Assembly (NCBI GenBank): GCA_030017655.1 | Contig: JASEIM010000017.1 | Span: 24,049 to 46,852 of the forward strand | Origin: Methanobacterium sp. | GTDB lineage: Archaea > Methanobacteriota > Methanobacteria > Methanobacteriales > Methanobacteriaceae | DNA: 22,804 nucleotides | Direction of reading: 5' to 3' | In this document: positions 6,690 to 13,522 of the stretch, one piece after another | How positions within the stretch are numbered: position 1 is the stretch's first letter | Layout of the letters: each line of letters begins with the position of its first letter | The notes under the pieces: model-generated | Told to the model about the DNA's origin: nothing | Database searches by the model: none | Seen by the model: only the letters and a program-made list of their open reading frames with translations | Made by a program: the position numbers and the translations under genes

Positions 6690-7538
6690 TTGCAGAGAAT
6701 AATATCTCCTAAAATAGCCCAGAATATTATGAAAGCTCTCTTCTGGGCATCAGGAATTATAACAATCATAATATTGATTGTAATTATAGGTTATATTCTC
6801 ATGAAGGGATTGCCTGTAATGAGCTTAAGCTTTTTATTTAGCGATCCAGTTGATTCTGGTAGGGCTGGCGGTATATTCCCCATGATTATATCGAGTTTGT
6901 ACGTAACTCTCATTGCAATAATCGTGGCAACGCCTCTTGGAGTTGGAGCAGCAGTATACCTTTCAGAATATGCTGGAGAAAGCCCAATAGTGAAATTAAT
7001 AAGATTTGGGGCTGAAACACTTGCATCTATCCCTTCCATAGTATTTGGGCTGTTTGGACTGGCTTTCTTTGTTATTTATCTTGGACTTGGATGGTGTGTA
7101 CTTTCTGGAGGCCTAATATTAGCCCTTATGGCACTTCCTACAATTTTACAAGTATCTGAAGTTTCATTGGAAGCTGTACCTAAATCTTATAGGGAAGGAA
7201 GCCTCGCAATAGGTGCTACCAAATGGCAGACCATTTATAGAGTAGTTATACCTGCAGGAGTCCCAGGAATTGCCACAGGAGTGATTTTAGGGCTTGCAAG
7301 AGCTATTTCTGAAGCTGCAGCAATTTTATTTGCGGTTGGTGCTTCATTATCAGTTCCAATATCAATTTTTGACCCTGCAAGACCTCTTCCACTGCATCTT
7401 TATATTCTGGCAACAGAGGGCATATCTCTGAATAATGCATATGGTACTGCAGCAGTTCTGGTGATTTTAGTGCTGGCAATTACCGTTGTTACAAATACAC
7501 TGGTTGAAAGATACTCTAAAAAAATGATGGGGAGATAG
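6690..7538 (+). CDS. pstA: PstA, phosphate ABC transporter permease
   Basis: The second membrane subunit, 282 residues, pairs with PstC. Its EAA loop is at about 167-193 (YREGSLAIGATKWQ, then AGVPGI) and it has about six membrane segments. The start is TTG at 6690, supported by a strong AGGAGGT at 6676-6682 with 7-nt spacing; no ATG fits in frame nearby. The motif after the EAA loop reads ARAISEAAAILF where GETAALLF is common in PstA, a mild variation. The next gene begins 1 nt after the stop. Confidence 0.95.
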   Translation: MQRIISPKIAQNIMKALFWASGIITIIILIVIIGYILMKGLPVMSLSFLFSDPVDSGRAGGIFPMIISSLYVTLIAIIVATPLGVGAAVYLSEYAGESPIVKLIRFGAETLASIPSIVFGLFGLAFFVIYLGLGWCVLSGGLILALMALPTILQVSEVSLEAVPKSYREGSLAIGATKWQTIYRVVIPAGVPGIATGVILGLARAISEAAAILFAVGASLSVPISIFDPARPLPLHLYILATEGISLNNAYGTAAVLVILVLAITVVTNTLVERYSKKMMGR

Positions 7539-7539
7539 T

Positions 7540-8295
7540 ATGGACTACAGAATTGAAGTCGAAGATTTAAATGTTTACTTTGATGAAGCGCAGATTTTAA
7601 AGAATATCAACCTTAAAATTCATAAAAATACAGTTACTTCGCTCATAGGACCTTCTGGATGCGGAAAATCAACATTTATACGCACATTAAATCGTATGAA
7701 TGATTTAATTGATGGATTTAAGCATGATGGAACGGTGCTTTTAGATGGTAGAGATATTTATGATCCTAAGGTGGATGTAGTTGACTTAAGAAAGAAAATA
7801 GGTATGGTATTTCAGAAGCCAAATCCTTTCCCAAAGTCCATTTTTGACAATGTAGCATATGGTTTAAGGGTACATGGAATTTCAGATAACAATGTAATAA
7901 AGGAAAAGGTTGAGGAAAGCTTAAAAGCTGCAGCTTTGTGGGATGAAGTGAAAGATAAGTTGGATATGTCTGCAATGGGTCTTTCTGGAGGGCAACAACA
8001 GAGATTATGTATTGCAAGGACTATTGCAGTGAATCCTGAAGTTATTTTAATGGATGAACCAGCTTCAGCACTTGATCCTATTTCAACCACTAAAATAGAG
8101 GATTTGGTGCACAAATTAAAAAATGATTATACCATAATAATTGTCACTCACAATATGCAACAAGCCACAAGAGTTTCTAAGTACACCGCATTCTTCTTGA
8201 ATGGTGAAATTGTTGAAAGCGGCCTTACTGATAGATTATTTATTGAACCTGAGGATAAACGAACTGAAGATTACATTACTGGCAGATTTGGATAA
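7540..8295 (+). CDS. pstB: PstB, phosphate ABC transporter ATPase
   Basis: The cytoplasmic ATPase that powers phosphate import, 251 residues, the usual length. All motifs are intact: Walker A GPSGCGKST at 37-45, Q-loop glutamine 92, signature LSGGQQQR at 148-155, Walker B VILMDEP at 168-174 and H-loop histidine 204. It starts 1 nt after the pstA stop, with GGGGAG inside the end of pstA, so the two are translationally coupled. Confidence 0.97.
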   Translation: MDYRIEVEDLNVYFDEAQILKNINLKIHKNTVTSLIGPSGCGKSTFIRTLNRMNDLIDGFKHDGTVLLDGRDIYDPKVDVVDLRKKIGMVFQKPNPFPKSIFDNVAYGLRVHGISDNNVIKEKVEESLKAAALWDEVKDKLDMSAMGLSGGQQQRLCIARTIAVNPEVILMDEPASALDPISTTKIEDLVHKLKNDYTIIIVTHNMQQATRVSKYTAFFLNGEIVESGLTDRLFIEPEDKRTEDYITGRFG

Positions 8296-8316
8296 AAACA
8301 TGTTATTGGTGAATCC

Positions 8317-8985
8317 ATGTATGCAACAATTTTAGAAAATAAATTAAGAAAAATTACTGATAATCTTTTAAATTACAGTAATGAAACTGCAGACAGAATT
8401 AATAATTCGGTTGAGAGTTTTCTTAATGAGGATACACATTTAGCAAAGAAAATAATTGAAGTTACCAGTGACATAAACAAAGAAAGTGAAGATATTGAAT
8501 ATGAATGCCTTAAAATAATTGGATTACAGCAGCCCATTGCTAAAGATTTGAGATTGGGAGCAGCAATTTTAAGAACATCCATAGAACTTGAAAGAATAAA
8601 CATTTTATCAGCATACATATCCCGATATGCCATAGACTCAACAAAGGAAGACCATAATTTCTATAAACCACCCCATATTAAATTCATGTCTCAAACAGTG
8701 CAAAATATGCTTAAGGACGGAGTAGGGGCACTTTTAAGTGAAGATATTCAACTTTTAAAGCGTTCTACTAAAAACTTTGTAAGTCTCCAGGAGTTCTATA
8801 ACCAGATGTTCTCACAATCTGGAGAAAATTATTCTGCAAATTCTTATATGCATTCAATCCTTATAGGACGTAATCTCTTAAGTATGGGACATCATATAAT
8901 GGGGATGGACGATAGAATAGCTTATTCTATCATTGGAAAACGTATAATGCACCATAAAGTATTCTATAATGTTTTAATGATGTAA
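8317..8985 (+). CDS. phoU: PhoU-family protein with both metal motifs degenerate
   Basis: The 222-residue PhoU homolog directly follows pstB, the usual place for phoU, whose product tunes PstSCAB activity and phosphate signalling. The two three-helix repeats are recognisable (QQPIAKDLRLGAAILRTSIE is typical of repeat 1), but the motif that normally reads ER-I-G-D-H is ERINI at 92-96 in repeat 1 and LLSMGHH at 187-193 in repeat 2. The aspartates that hold the metal cluster in canonical PhoU are therefore missing. It may work as a structural partner of the other PhoU proteins in this locus. GGTGA at 8308-8312 precedes the ATG. Confidence 0.88.
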   Translation: MYATILENKLRKITDNLLNYSNETADRINNSVESFLNEDTHLAKKIIEVTSDINKESEDIEYECLKIIGLQQPIAKDLRLGAAILRTSIELERINILSAYISRYAIDSTKEDHNFYKPPHIKFMSQTVQNMLKDGVGALLSEDIQLLKRSTKNFVSLQEFYNQMFSQSGENYSANSYMHSILIGRNLLSMGHHIMGMDDRIAYSIIGKRIMHHKVFYNVLMM

Positions 8986-9006
8986 AAACCAAGAAGTGAT
9001 GATTTG

Positions 9007-9456
9007 ATGTGGCTTCCATCAGATGAACCCGAAATTACAATGTATGGAAATAAATTTGAACATTCGTATTTACCTTCTATAGGTTATATAAGAATTTTAA
9101 ACGAAGATTATGAATCCATATTATTTTTAAACGACGATTTAATTGTAGGGGCATGGTACTTAGATGCCGGAACTTTAAATGAGCTTTATGAAAACAATGC
9201 AATGGAGCTGGTTAAAATTCTCCCTGAATCAAAGGTTGAAATTTTTAAAACCAATCATAAACTATTTGAAACCATTATGGAGCTTAATGAAGAATGTAAA
9301 TTATCATTACCTCTAAGTATTGCAATGTTTTGGGACAAAATTGGGCTAAATAGCACTGATTCTCGTGAAAAATTATTATCAAAGTATAGAATTAATGAAA
9401 TATCTGAAAATGACGTGGAAACTTTATTAAATGATTATAAATCCGAAGGCGGATGA
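9007..9456 (+). CDS. Unknown 149-residue protein inside the pst-phoU operon
   Basis: No family is recognised with confidence. The protein is soluble, with a beta-rich N-terminal half (IGYIRILNEDYESILFLNDD, then LIVGAWYLDAGTLNELY) and a helical, acidic C-terminal half. The pattern of a short strand, a displayed acidic loop, 'I-V-G-A' and 'A-G-T-L' recalls archaeal DUF2226-like or roadblock-like effector proteins, but this is only an impression. ATG at 9007 is chosen over the in-frame TTG at 9004 because GTGAT at 8996-9000 gives 6-nt spacing. Its stop overlaps the start of the next phoU by 4 nt (ATGA), so it is coupled to the PhoU genes on both sides and most likely acts in the same phosphate-signalling complex. 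Confidence 0.8.
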   Translation: MWLPSDEPEITMYGNKFEHSYLPSIGYIRILNEDYESILFLNDDLIVGAWYLDAGTLNELYENNAMELVKILPESKVEIFKTNHKLFETIMELNEECKLSLPLSIAMFWDKIGLNSTDSREKLLSKYRINEISENDVETLLNDYKSEGG

Positions 9457-10118
9457 TATATATGAAAAGATACCCAAGAGTAAGATTTAGGAAAAAATTA
9501 AGGGAATTAAAAGAAGAAGTAGAAGAAATGGGCCAGACAACCCTTAAGGCACAGAAAGATGCCTTTAAAATATTAATTGAATTTGACGAAGAAACATTGA
9601 ACAATGTTAAGGAAACCGGTAAAAAAATCGATGAAATGAATTTCTTTTTAGAAAGAAAATGTATGGGTATAATTGCATCTGAACAGCCTGTTGCTAAAGA
9701 TTTAAGATTTATAGAAGCATGTATTAAAGTAGGAAGTCACCTAAAGAGAATGGTAAATTTAGCTGTTAATATTGCTGAAGTTGCTAAAGAGATAAAAGGA
9801 CAAAAGCTTCCGGAAAGAACATTAGAAGACTTGACTCACATGTCCAATATGGTACAGATGATGGTTAGCAAAGGATTATATGCCTTTTTAGACCAGAACA
9901 TGAACATGGCAAGGGAATTAAGACAGGATGATGATAATGTTGATGATTTATTTGATCAATCACTATCAAACATCACAAAAAGCATGTTCAAGGACAAAAA
10001 TTCAATATCCTATCTGATATATCTTCTTTTCGTTGCAAGGTTCCTTGAGAGAACTGCAGATCGTGCAGTAAGTATTGGAGACAGGACAATATTCATGATG
10101 ACCTGTGAAAAACCATAG
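9453..10118 (+). CDS. phoU: PhoU-family protein, last gene of the pst operon
   Basis: PhoU homolog of 221 residues with a basic, coiled-coil-like N-terminus (RFRKKLRELKEEVEEM). Repeat 1 carries QPVAKDLRFIEA, but its metal motif is replaced by KRMVN at 98-102. Repeat 2 keeps ERTAD at 199-203. It is thus half-degenerate, complementary to the HTH-PhoU, which keeps both motifs, and the other PhoU, which has neither. The ATG at 9453 overlaps the previous stop. An in-frame ATG at 9462, with GGATGAT just upstream, may be the real start. A hairpin terminator follows at 10117. Confidence 0.9.
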   Translation: MIYMKRYPRVRFRKKLRELKEEVEEMGQTTLKAQKDAFKILIEFDEETLNNVKETGKKIDEMNFFLERKCMGIIASEQPVAKDLRFIEACIKVGSHLKRMVNLAVNIAEVAKEIKGQKLPERTLEDLTHMSNMVQMMVSKGLYAFLDQNMNMARELRQDDDNVDDLFDQSLSNITKSMFKDKNSISYLIYLLFVARFLERTADRAVSIGDRTIFMMTCEKP

Positions 10119-10160
10119 ATTCAATTTTAAGACTGAATCTTCATTTATTCTTTTTTTAGT
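10117..10160 (+). terminator. Terminator of the pst operon
   Basis: AGATTCA (10117-10123) and TGAATCT (10134-10140) form a perfect 7-bp stem with a 10-nt loop, followed by a run of seven T at 10151-10157. Confidence 0.7.
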
Positions 10161-10170
10161 TATTTATAAA
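10161..10170 (+). promoter_or_regulatory. TATA box ahead of the EamA gene
   Basis: TATTTATAAA is centred about 34 nt upstream of the TTG start at 10199, giving a very short leader. Confidence 0.4.
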
Positions 10171-10198
10171 AGATTGAAAAATAATTTGAGGTATTAAC

Positions 10199-10618
10199 TT
10201 GAATTATTTAATATTTGCTCTAATAACTGCATTCTTATTTGGATTAGCCCCAATTTTTGGCAAATTAGGTCTTGAAGACATTAATCCAGTATTTGCATTA
10301 TGCATTAGAAGCTTTATAATAAGTGGAATAATGTTGGTTTATTTATTAATTAACAATGACTTGATTAGCTTAGCGAATATTAATAAAACAAGCTGGGTAC
10401 TTATTGCAGTGGAAGGTATATGTGCAGCTCTTTTAGGGCAATTATTTTATTATTATGCACTTAAATTTGGTGAAGCTTCAGTAGTAGTTCCCCTAATAGC
10501 CACTTTTCCCCTATTTACTTTTATAATTGCTACCATATTTTTAGGAGATAAATTATCCATAAGTAAAATAGGAGGAATTGCATTTATTATCATTGGAATC
10601 GTATTATTACGAATTTAA
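10199..10618 (+). CDS. Single-domain EamA (drug/metabolite) transporter
   Basis: A 139-residue membrane protein made of one EamA domain with about five hydrophobic segments (1-20, 31-51, 64-85, 92-114 and 122-138). The motif near the N-terminus (AFLFGLAPIFGKLGLEDI) and the region ALKFGEASVVVPLIATFPLF are typical of the family. Two-domain EamA proteins have about 300 residues; one-domain forms are thought to work as dimers. The substrate cannot be told. The start is TTG at 10199 with GAGGT at 10188-10192. It follows the pst terminator and probably has its own promoter. Confidence 0.87.
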   Translation: MNYLIFALITAFLFGLAPIFGKLGLEDINPVFALCIRSFIISGIMLVYLLINNDLISLANINKTSWVLIAVEGICAALLGQLFYYYALKFGEASVVVPLIATFPLFTFIIATIFLGDKLSISKIGGIAFIIIGIVLLRI

Positions 10619-10671
10619 GTCCAAATATCATTAAATTTCATCATTTTATTCAATTTAATTAACACAAAAAC

Positions 10672-10764
10672 TATATAATATTAGAGACATACACTTCAAG
10701 TGTAAAATAAAACACAAAAGGTGAAGAAAAATTCCCTTTTAAAAAAATCATTGGAGGGAGTAAC
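10672..10764 (+). promoter_or_regulatory. Promoter and structured leader of the small winged-helix gene
   Basis: TATATAATA at 10672-10680 predicts a start near 10701 and a leader of about 64 nt. The leader can form a hairpin, AAAAGG(T)GAA (10716-10725) with TTCCCTTTT (10732-10740), nine pairs and one bulged base. A competing pairing CTTCA (10694-10698) with TGAAG (10722-10726) exists if transcription starts earlier. GGAGGGA at 10753-10759 is the ribosome binding site. Confidence 0.35.
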
Positions 10765-10986
10765 ATGAACAACAAGTGGAAAAATCAAGAATTAAAAAAA
10801 GAATTAATGATTAATACGCTTGATTATTTAAACAGAAAACAAAATGTTTCTCTCAAAGATCTAGCTGATTACACCGGACAAGAATACGTTATAATTCTAC
10901 AGTTAATGGATGATTTAGAAAATCAGGGCATAATAAAATCAGAAACATTTTATAATTTAAATAAATTAGATAAAAACCATAAATAA
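10765..10986 (+). CDS. Small winged-helix-like DNA-binding protein
   Basis: The 73-residue protein is almost entirely a predicted helix-turn-helix: SLKDLADYTGQEYVIILQLM fits the two recognition helices, and DDLENQGIIKSETFYNL the start of the wing. Such short proteins are common archaeal transcription factors of unknown target. It stands alone, with its own promoter and a strong GGAGGGA ribosome binding site. The leader hairpin ahead of it could mean autoregulation at the RNA level; that is speculation. Confidence 0.75.
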   Translation: MNNKWKNQELKKELMINTLDYLNRKQNVSLKDLADYTGQEYVIILQLMDDLENQGIIKSETFYNLNKLDKNHK

Positions 10987-11100
10987 CTCATTTTCTATTT
11001 TTAATCTAATAAAATACATATTTAAATTTCGTTTCTTAAAAATTTAAATTAAAAATTATCTCTTTGAAATTTAAATATTTCAGATAGTTATATTACTAAT

Positions 11101-11124
11101 TTTATATATAGTATTAATTCATAC
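11101..11124 (+). promoter_or_regulatory. Possible TATA box and imperfect palindrome upstream of the PRC-barrel gene
   Basis: TTTATATATA at 11101-11110 is followed by AGTAT and ATACT arms (11110-11114 and 11120-11124) around a short AT core. The start would be near 11130, leaving a leader of about 95 nt. The rest of 10987-11225 is AT-rich and shows no other feature. Confidence 0.3.
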
Positions 11125-11225
11125 TGTGTTTATTAAAATTTTGACACAAATTAACCAATCTATAGAAACGACAAATGTAAAAATTGTTTTCTTTGAATAA
11201 TTTAAAATAATTAGAGGTGATTTTA

Positions 11226-11504
11226 TTGAGAATAAAACATGACTTAATTGGAAGAGAAGTTTTAGACTCAAATGGACATGAAATTGGTAAAGTTGACGAT
11301 GTTGATGTGGACTTTGAGTCTGATAGAATATCAGCCATACTTCTTCATGAAGGTGGGCGTTTCAGAGGTAGAGATACTCTAATTCCTTTCAGCATGGTTG
11401 AAACAGTTGGAGAAAGGGTAATTCTTAAAAAAGAGCATGGTAAAGAATCCATGAGCAGAGGATCAATGAGAGAAAAACCTATGCGTAGAAGGGAAGAATA
11501 CTAA
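11226..11504 (+). CDS. PRC-barrel domain protein
   Basis: The 92-residue protein is a PRC-barrel: LIGREVLDSNGHEIGKVDDV is the signature first half, and GRDTLIPFSMVETVGERVIL the last strands. In archaea such proteins are small soluble domains of unclear role, proposed to bind RNA or other proteins. The tail from about residue 76 (KESMSRGSMREKPMRRREEY) is basic and probably disordered. The start is TTG at 11226: GAGGTGA at 11214-11220 is the ribosome binding site, so the GTG at 11217 that lies inside it cannot be the start. Confidence 0.87.
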   Translation: MRIKHDLIGREVLDSNGHEIGKVDDVDVDFESDRISAILLHEGGRFRGRDTLIPFSMVETVGERVILKKEHGKESMSRGSMREKPMRRREEY

Positions 11505-11529
11505 TTATTTCTTTTTTTAAAAAATAATT
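11503..11529. terminator. Bidirectional terminator between PRC-barrel and PepSY genes
   Basis: AATTATTT (11503-11510) pairs with AAATAATT (11522-11529), with T and A runs in between, so both strands have a U-rich end. It lies between the convergent PRC-barrel gene and the PepSY gene. Confidence 0.5.
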
Positions 11530-11571
11530 TACGCGTCAATCTTTTATAAATGACACTTAAATTCTAATTTA

Positions 11572-11954
11572 TCATTCACCAATTTCTTCACCAGTTTGAG
11601 CATCTATATCAATTCCATCCACTACTTTTCCGTCATGAATTATCGGGACATTCCAGACATATCCACCTTCAAAGCTACCACTTGCTTTCACATAGTAGAG
11701 AGTTGGAGTTCCAGGATAGTCTCCAAGTTCTCCAATATAATGTTTAGCTATTTCTTTCGCTTGTTCAGCAGTTATATTGGTTTTTATAGTTTTTGTGATT
11801 CTGTATGAATCGTGTGAGTTTCATTTACAGTTGAATTTTGTATAGTACTTTGTGCAGTAGTATAGTTTGGCTGGTACTTGTTCATATAAATATAGCCCCT
11901 AATGGCAATTATTACAACTAATATAATTATTGCTAAAATTCCCTTATTTTCCAT
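11572..11954 (-). pseudogene. PepSY-domain membrane-anchored protein, frameshifted
   Basis: ATG at 11954 follows GGGGTGAT (11966-11959). The frame begins MENKGILAIIILVVIIAIRG, a membrane anchor, then a Thr/Asn-rich linker, and stops at TAA 11786-11784. The other part continues in a different frame as ITKTIKTNITAEQAKEIAKH, then the PepSY signature (LYYVKASGSFEGGYVWNVPI and DGKVVDGIDIDAQTGEEIGE) to TGA at 11574. The total span of 383 nt is one base short of a multiple of three, so a single-base deletion (or a two-base insertion) at about 11786-11815 is enough. Restored, the protein would have about 127 residues. PepSY domains are often secreted inhibitors or regulators of peptidases. Either a recent mutation or a sequencing error explains it. 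Confidence 0.8.
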
Positions 11955-12003
11955 GATTATCACCCCTGTTAATTCAATATATTATAGGGAATCATTTAAA
12001 ACG

Positions 12004-12014
12004 ATATAAATATT
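12004..12014 (-). promoter_or_regulatory. Possible TATA box of the PepSY gene
   Basis: On the minus strand, ATATTTATATC lies about 55 nt upstream of the ATG at 11954. The start would be near 11983, leaving room for the ribosome binding site. A second TATA-like stretch at 11977-11989 is too close. Confidence 0.3.
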
Positions 12015-12068
12015 TAAATTTTTCATCTTTGAGTTGAATAACTTAATTAAAATAGAATAATTCATAAA

Positions 12069-12557
12069 TTAAGGCCTTAAAAAACCTTTGGTTTTTTATG
12101 TTTGAAAAACGTGGTTATTCAACCGTAAAAATTGAAGATTTTTGTATGTTGAAGGAAACTGTCAAAACTGCAAGTTTTGACGCGACAAATCGATGCTGAA
12201 GAAAAATGCAAATCATTCGAAAATTCATAGAATTTTCGATGTGTCAAATCTAAGATTTGACAATACTTCTCTCGCATAAAAAATCTATAATTTTTTAAGA
12301 TTTGTCAGCTTTTCCTGAACAGCAAAAAAATACCTTTTTTACATGCCCCCAACCTGTAGCGTTTGAGGGCCGTACGAAACTTCATTTCATGGCCCGAAAA
12401 CTGTCGAAATCTTCGATTTCGACTCATTGAAAATTGTAAATTTCCAAATACTACGTTTTTGAGGGCTTTTGAAATCGAAGATTTTCAATGCCCCTAATGC
12501 TGTCAAAATTCGAAGGATTTTGACGCAGCGAAAAAAACCTATGGTTTTTTTGCATGC
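12069..12557. repeat. Array of about 14 mini-hairpins with 3-nt loops, non-coding
   Basis: The ~480 bp between the PepSY gene and fumarase hold inverted repeats of one design, arms of about 9 nt (8-10) around a 3-nt loop, each with a different sequence. Loop centres: 12088, 12112, 12135, 12171, 12228, 12252, 12287, 12332, 12382, 12413, 12437, 12478, 12513, 12541. Perfect examples: GTCAAAACT/loop GCA (12161-12181), TCGAAAATTC/ATA (12217-12239), TGTCAAATC/TAA (12242-12262), GTCGAAATC/TTC (12403-12423), AAAAAAACC/TAT (12531-12551). Others carry one or two mismatches or G-U pairs. Recurring linkers are CTGTC, TTTGAGGGC and TGCCCC. The palindromes TTAAGGCCTTAA (12069-12080) and GCATGC (12552-12557) stand at the ends. 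No convincing protein is encoded. Confidence 0.8.
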
Positions 12558-13405
12558 TTCACATTCAAGGGCTTTAAAACAGCACTTGCATGTCTTCCTG
12601 CCCAGCACTGAATACAAACACCAATAGGAAGTCCTGCTGTATGAGTATCTGCTGTTAGAATCTTTACATCAAGAGCAGTAGTCTTACCACCAAGTCCCAT
12701 AGGGCCAATGCCTGTTTCGTTTATCTGTCGTAAAATATCTTCTTCAAGTTCTGCAATTTGTTTATCAGGGTTTCTTTCCCCAACTTTTCCAAGTAGTGCC
12801 TTTTTTGCAATTTTCATGGCCAGATCAGATGATCCACCAATTCCAACACCAACAATGATGGGTGGGCACGGTTTTCCCCCTGCATTAATTACCGTATCAA
12901 TAACAAATTTTTTAATTCCTTCAATTCCTTCACCAGGTAAGGCCATTTTAAGGGCGTTGTTGTTCTCTGAACCAATACCCTTTGGTAAAACAGTGAATTC
13001 GATTTTTTCTTCATTTATAAGCTCAATATCAACTTGAGGCATCATATTTCCAGTGTTTATGCCTGTATTTTTTCTTGTTATAGGATCCACAACATTTGGC
13101 CTAAGAGGAACTTCTCTTGTAGCTCTTTCAACCCCATTTCTTATTCCTTCATAGAGATTTTCAACTTTTAAAGGGCCAAGTTTGACAAAAACAATGGGGA
13201 GCCCTGTATCCTGACACATTGGAACTCCCATTTTTTCGGCTGCTTCAATATTATCAAGGATAGCTTTAAGATTTAGCCTGGCAATCTCCTGATCTTCTTT
13301 TTTATATGCATCTTGAAGCGCGATCTTTACATCTTCAGGTAGTTTAATTACAGCTTCTTTGAATAAATTGAATATTGTATCTTCTACTGTGCTTTGAGTA
13401 ATCAT
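12539..13405 (-). CDS. fumA: Fumarate hydratase class I, alpha subunit
   Basis: N-terminal-type subunit (288 residues) of the two-subunit, oxygen-sensitive [4Fe-4S] fumarase, which interconverts malate and fumarate in the incomplete reductive TCA route of methanogens. The three cluster cysteines are seen at C64 (PMCQDTGLP), C180 (GGKPCPP) and C267 (IQCWAGRH). Other family blocks are GIGSENNN and GPMGLGGKTTALDV. The beta subunit is not in this window. The natural C-terminus should end soon after QCWAGRH; the last residues (LNVKHAKKP) come from sequence resembling the neighbouring hairpin array, and the stop codon sits in the loop of the last hairpin. The Shine-Dalgarno is weak and a TATA box is close, so the leader is very short. 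Confidence 0.93.
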   Translation of the reverse strand: MITQSTVEDTIFNLFKEAVIKLPEDVKIALQDAYKKEDQEIARLNLKAILDNIEAAEKMGVPMCQDTGLPIVFVKLGPLKVENLYEGIRNGVERATREVPLRPNVVDPITRKNTGINTGNMMPQVDIELINEEKIEFTVLPKGIGSENNNALKMALPGEGIEGIKKFVIDTVINAGGKPCPPIIVGVGIGGSSDLAMKIAKKALLGKVGERNPDKQIAELEEDILRQINETGIGPMGLGGKTTALDVKILTADTHTAGLPIGVCIQCWAGRHASAVLKPLNVKHAKKP

Positions 13406-13432
13406 GATATCATCGTTAAGTATTTTCTTGAA

Positions 13433-13446
13433 TGAATATTTATAAT
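13433..13446 (-). promoter_or_regulatory. TATA box of fumA
   Basis: AATTATAAATATTC on the minus strand is centred about 35 nt before the ATG at 13405, predicting a leader of only about 8 nt. Confidence 0.5.
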
Positions 13447-13488
13447 TTCTTTTATTAAAATTAGGAAAATTGAAAAAGTAAAATCTGG

Positions 13489-13518
13489 TTTATTTATAAA
13501 AAATAAAAAATTGGTGGC
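13489..13518 (-). terminator. T-rich terminator after the por operon
   Basis: Just after the stop of porF the minus strand reads two runs of six T separated by one A, then TATAAA. Archaeal RNA polymerase stops at such U-tracts without a hairpin. Confidence 0.5.
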
Positions 13519-13522
13519 TTAA

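Noticed and set aside
6659..6712. 17-codon frame from ATG 6659 between pstC and pstA
   Set aside because: It has no ribosome binding site of its own and overlaps the pstA start; the AGGAGGT in it serves the TTG of pstA.
10721..10768. 15-codon GTG upstream frame ending on the ATGA of the winged-helix gene
   Set aside because: There is no ribosome binding site before it and it lies in the leader hairpin; kept only as a remote leader-peptide possibility.
12098..12200. 33-codon plus-strand frame from ATG 12098 inside the hairpin array
   Set aside because: It is made of the palindromic stems and has no ribosome binding site; more likely a by-product of the array.
12069..12557. Insertion sequence or classical MITE
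   Set aside because: No transposase, no pair of terminal inverted repeats that match each other and no target-site duplication could be found; the end palindromes differ in sequence.
12387..12617. Open frame of 76 codons on the minus strand across the hairpin array
   Set aside because: It overlaps fumA and follows the hairpin stems; no ribosome binding site and no protein-like composition.
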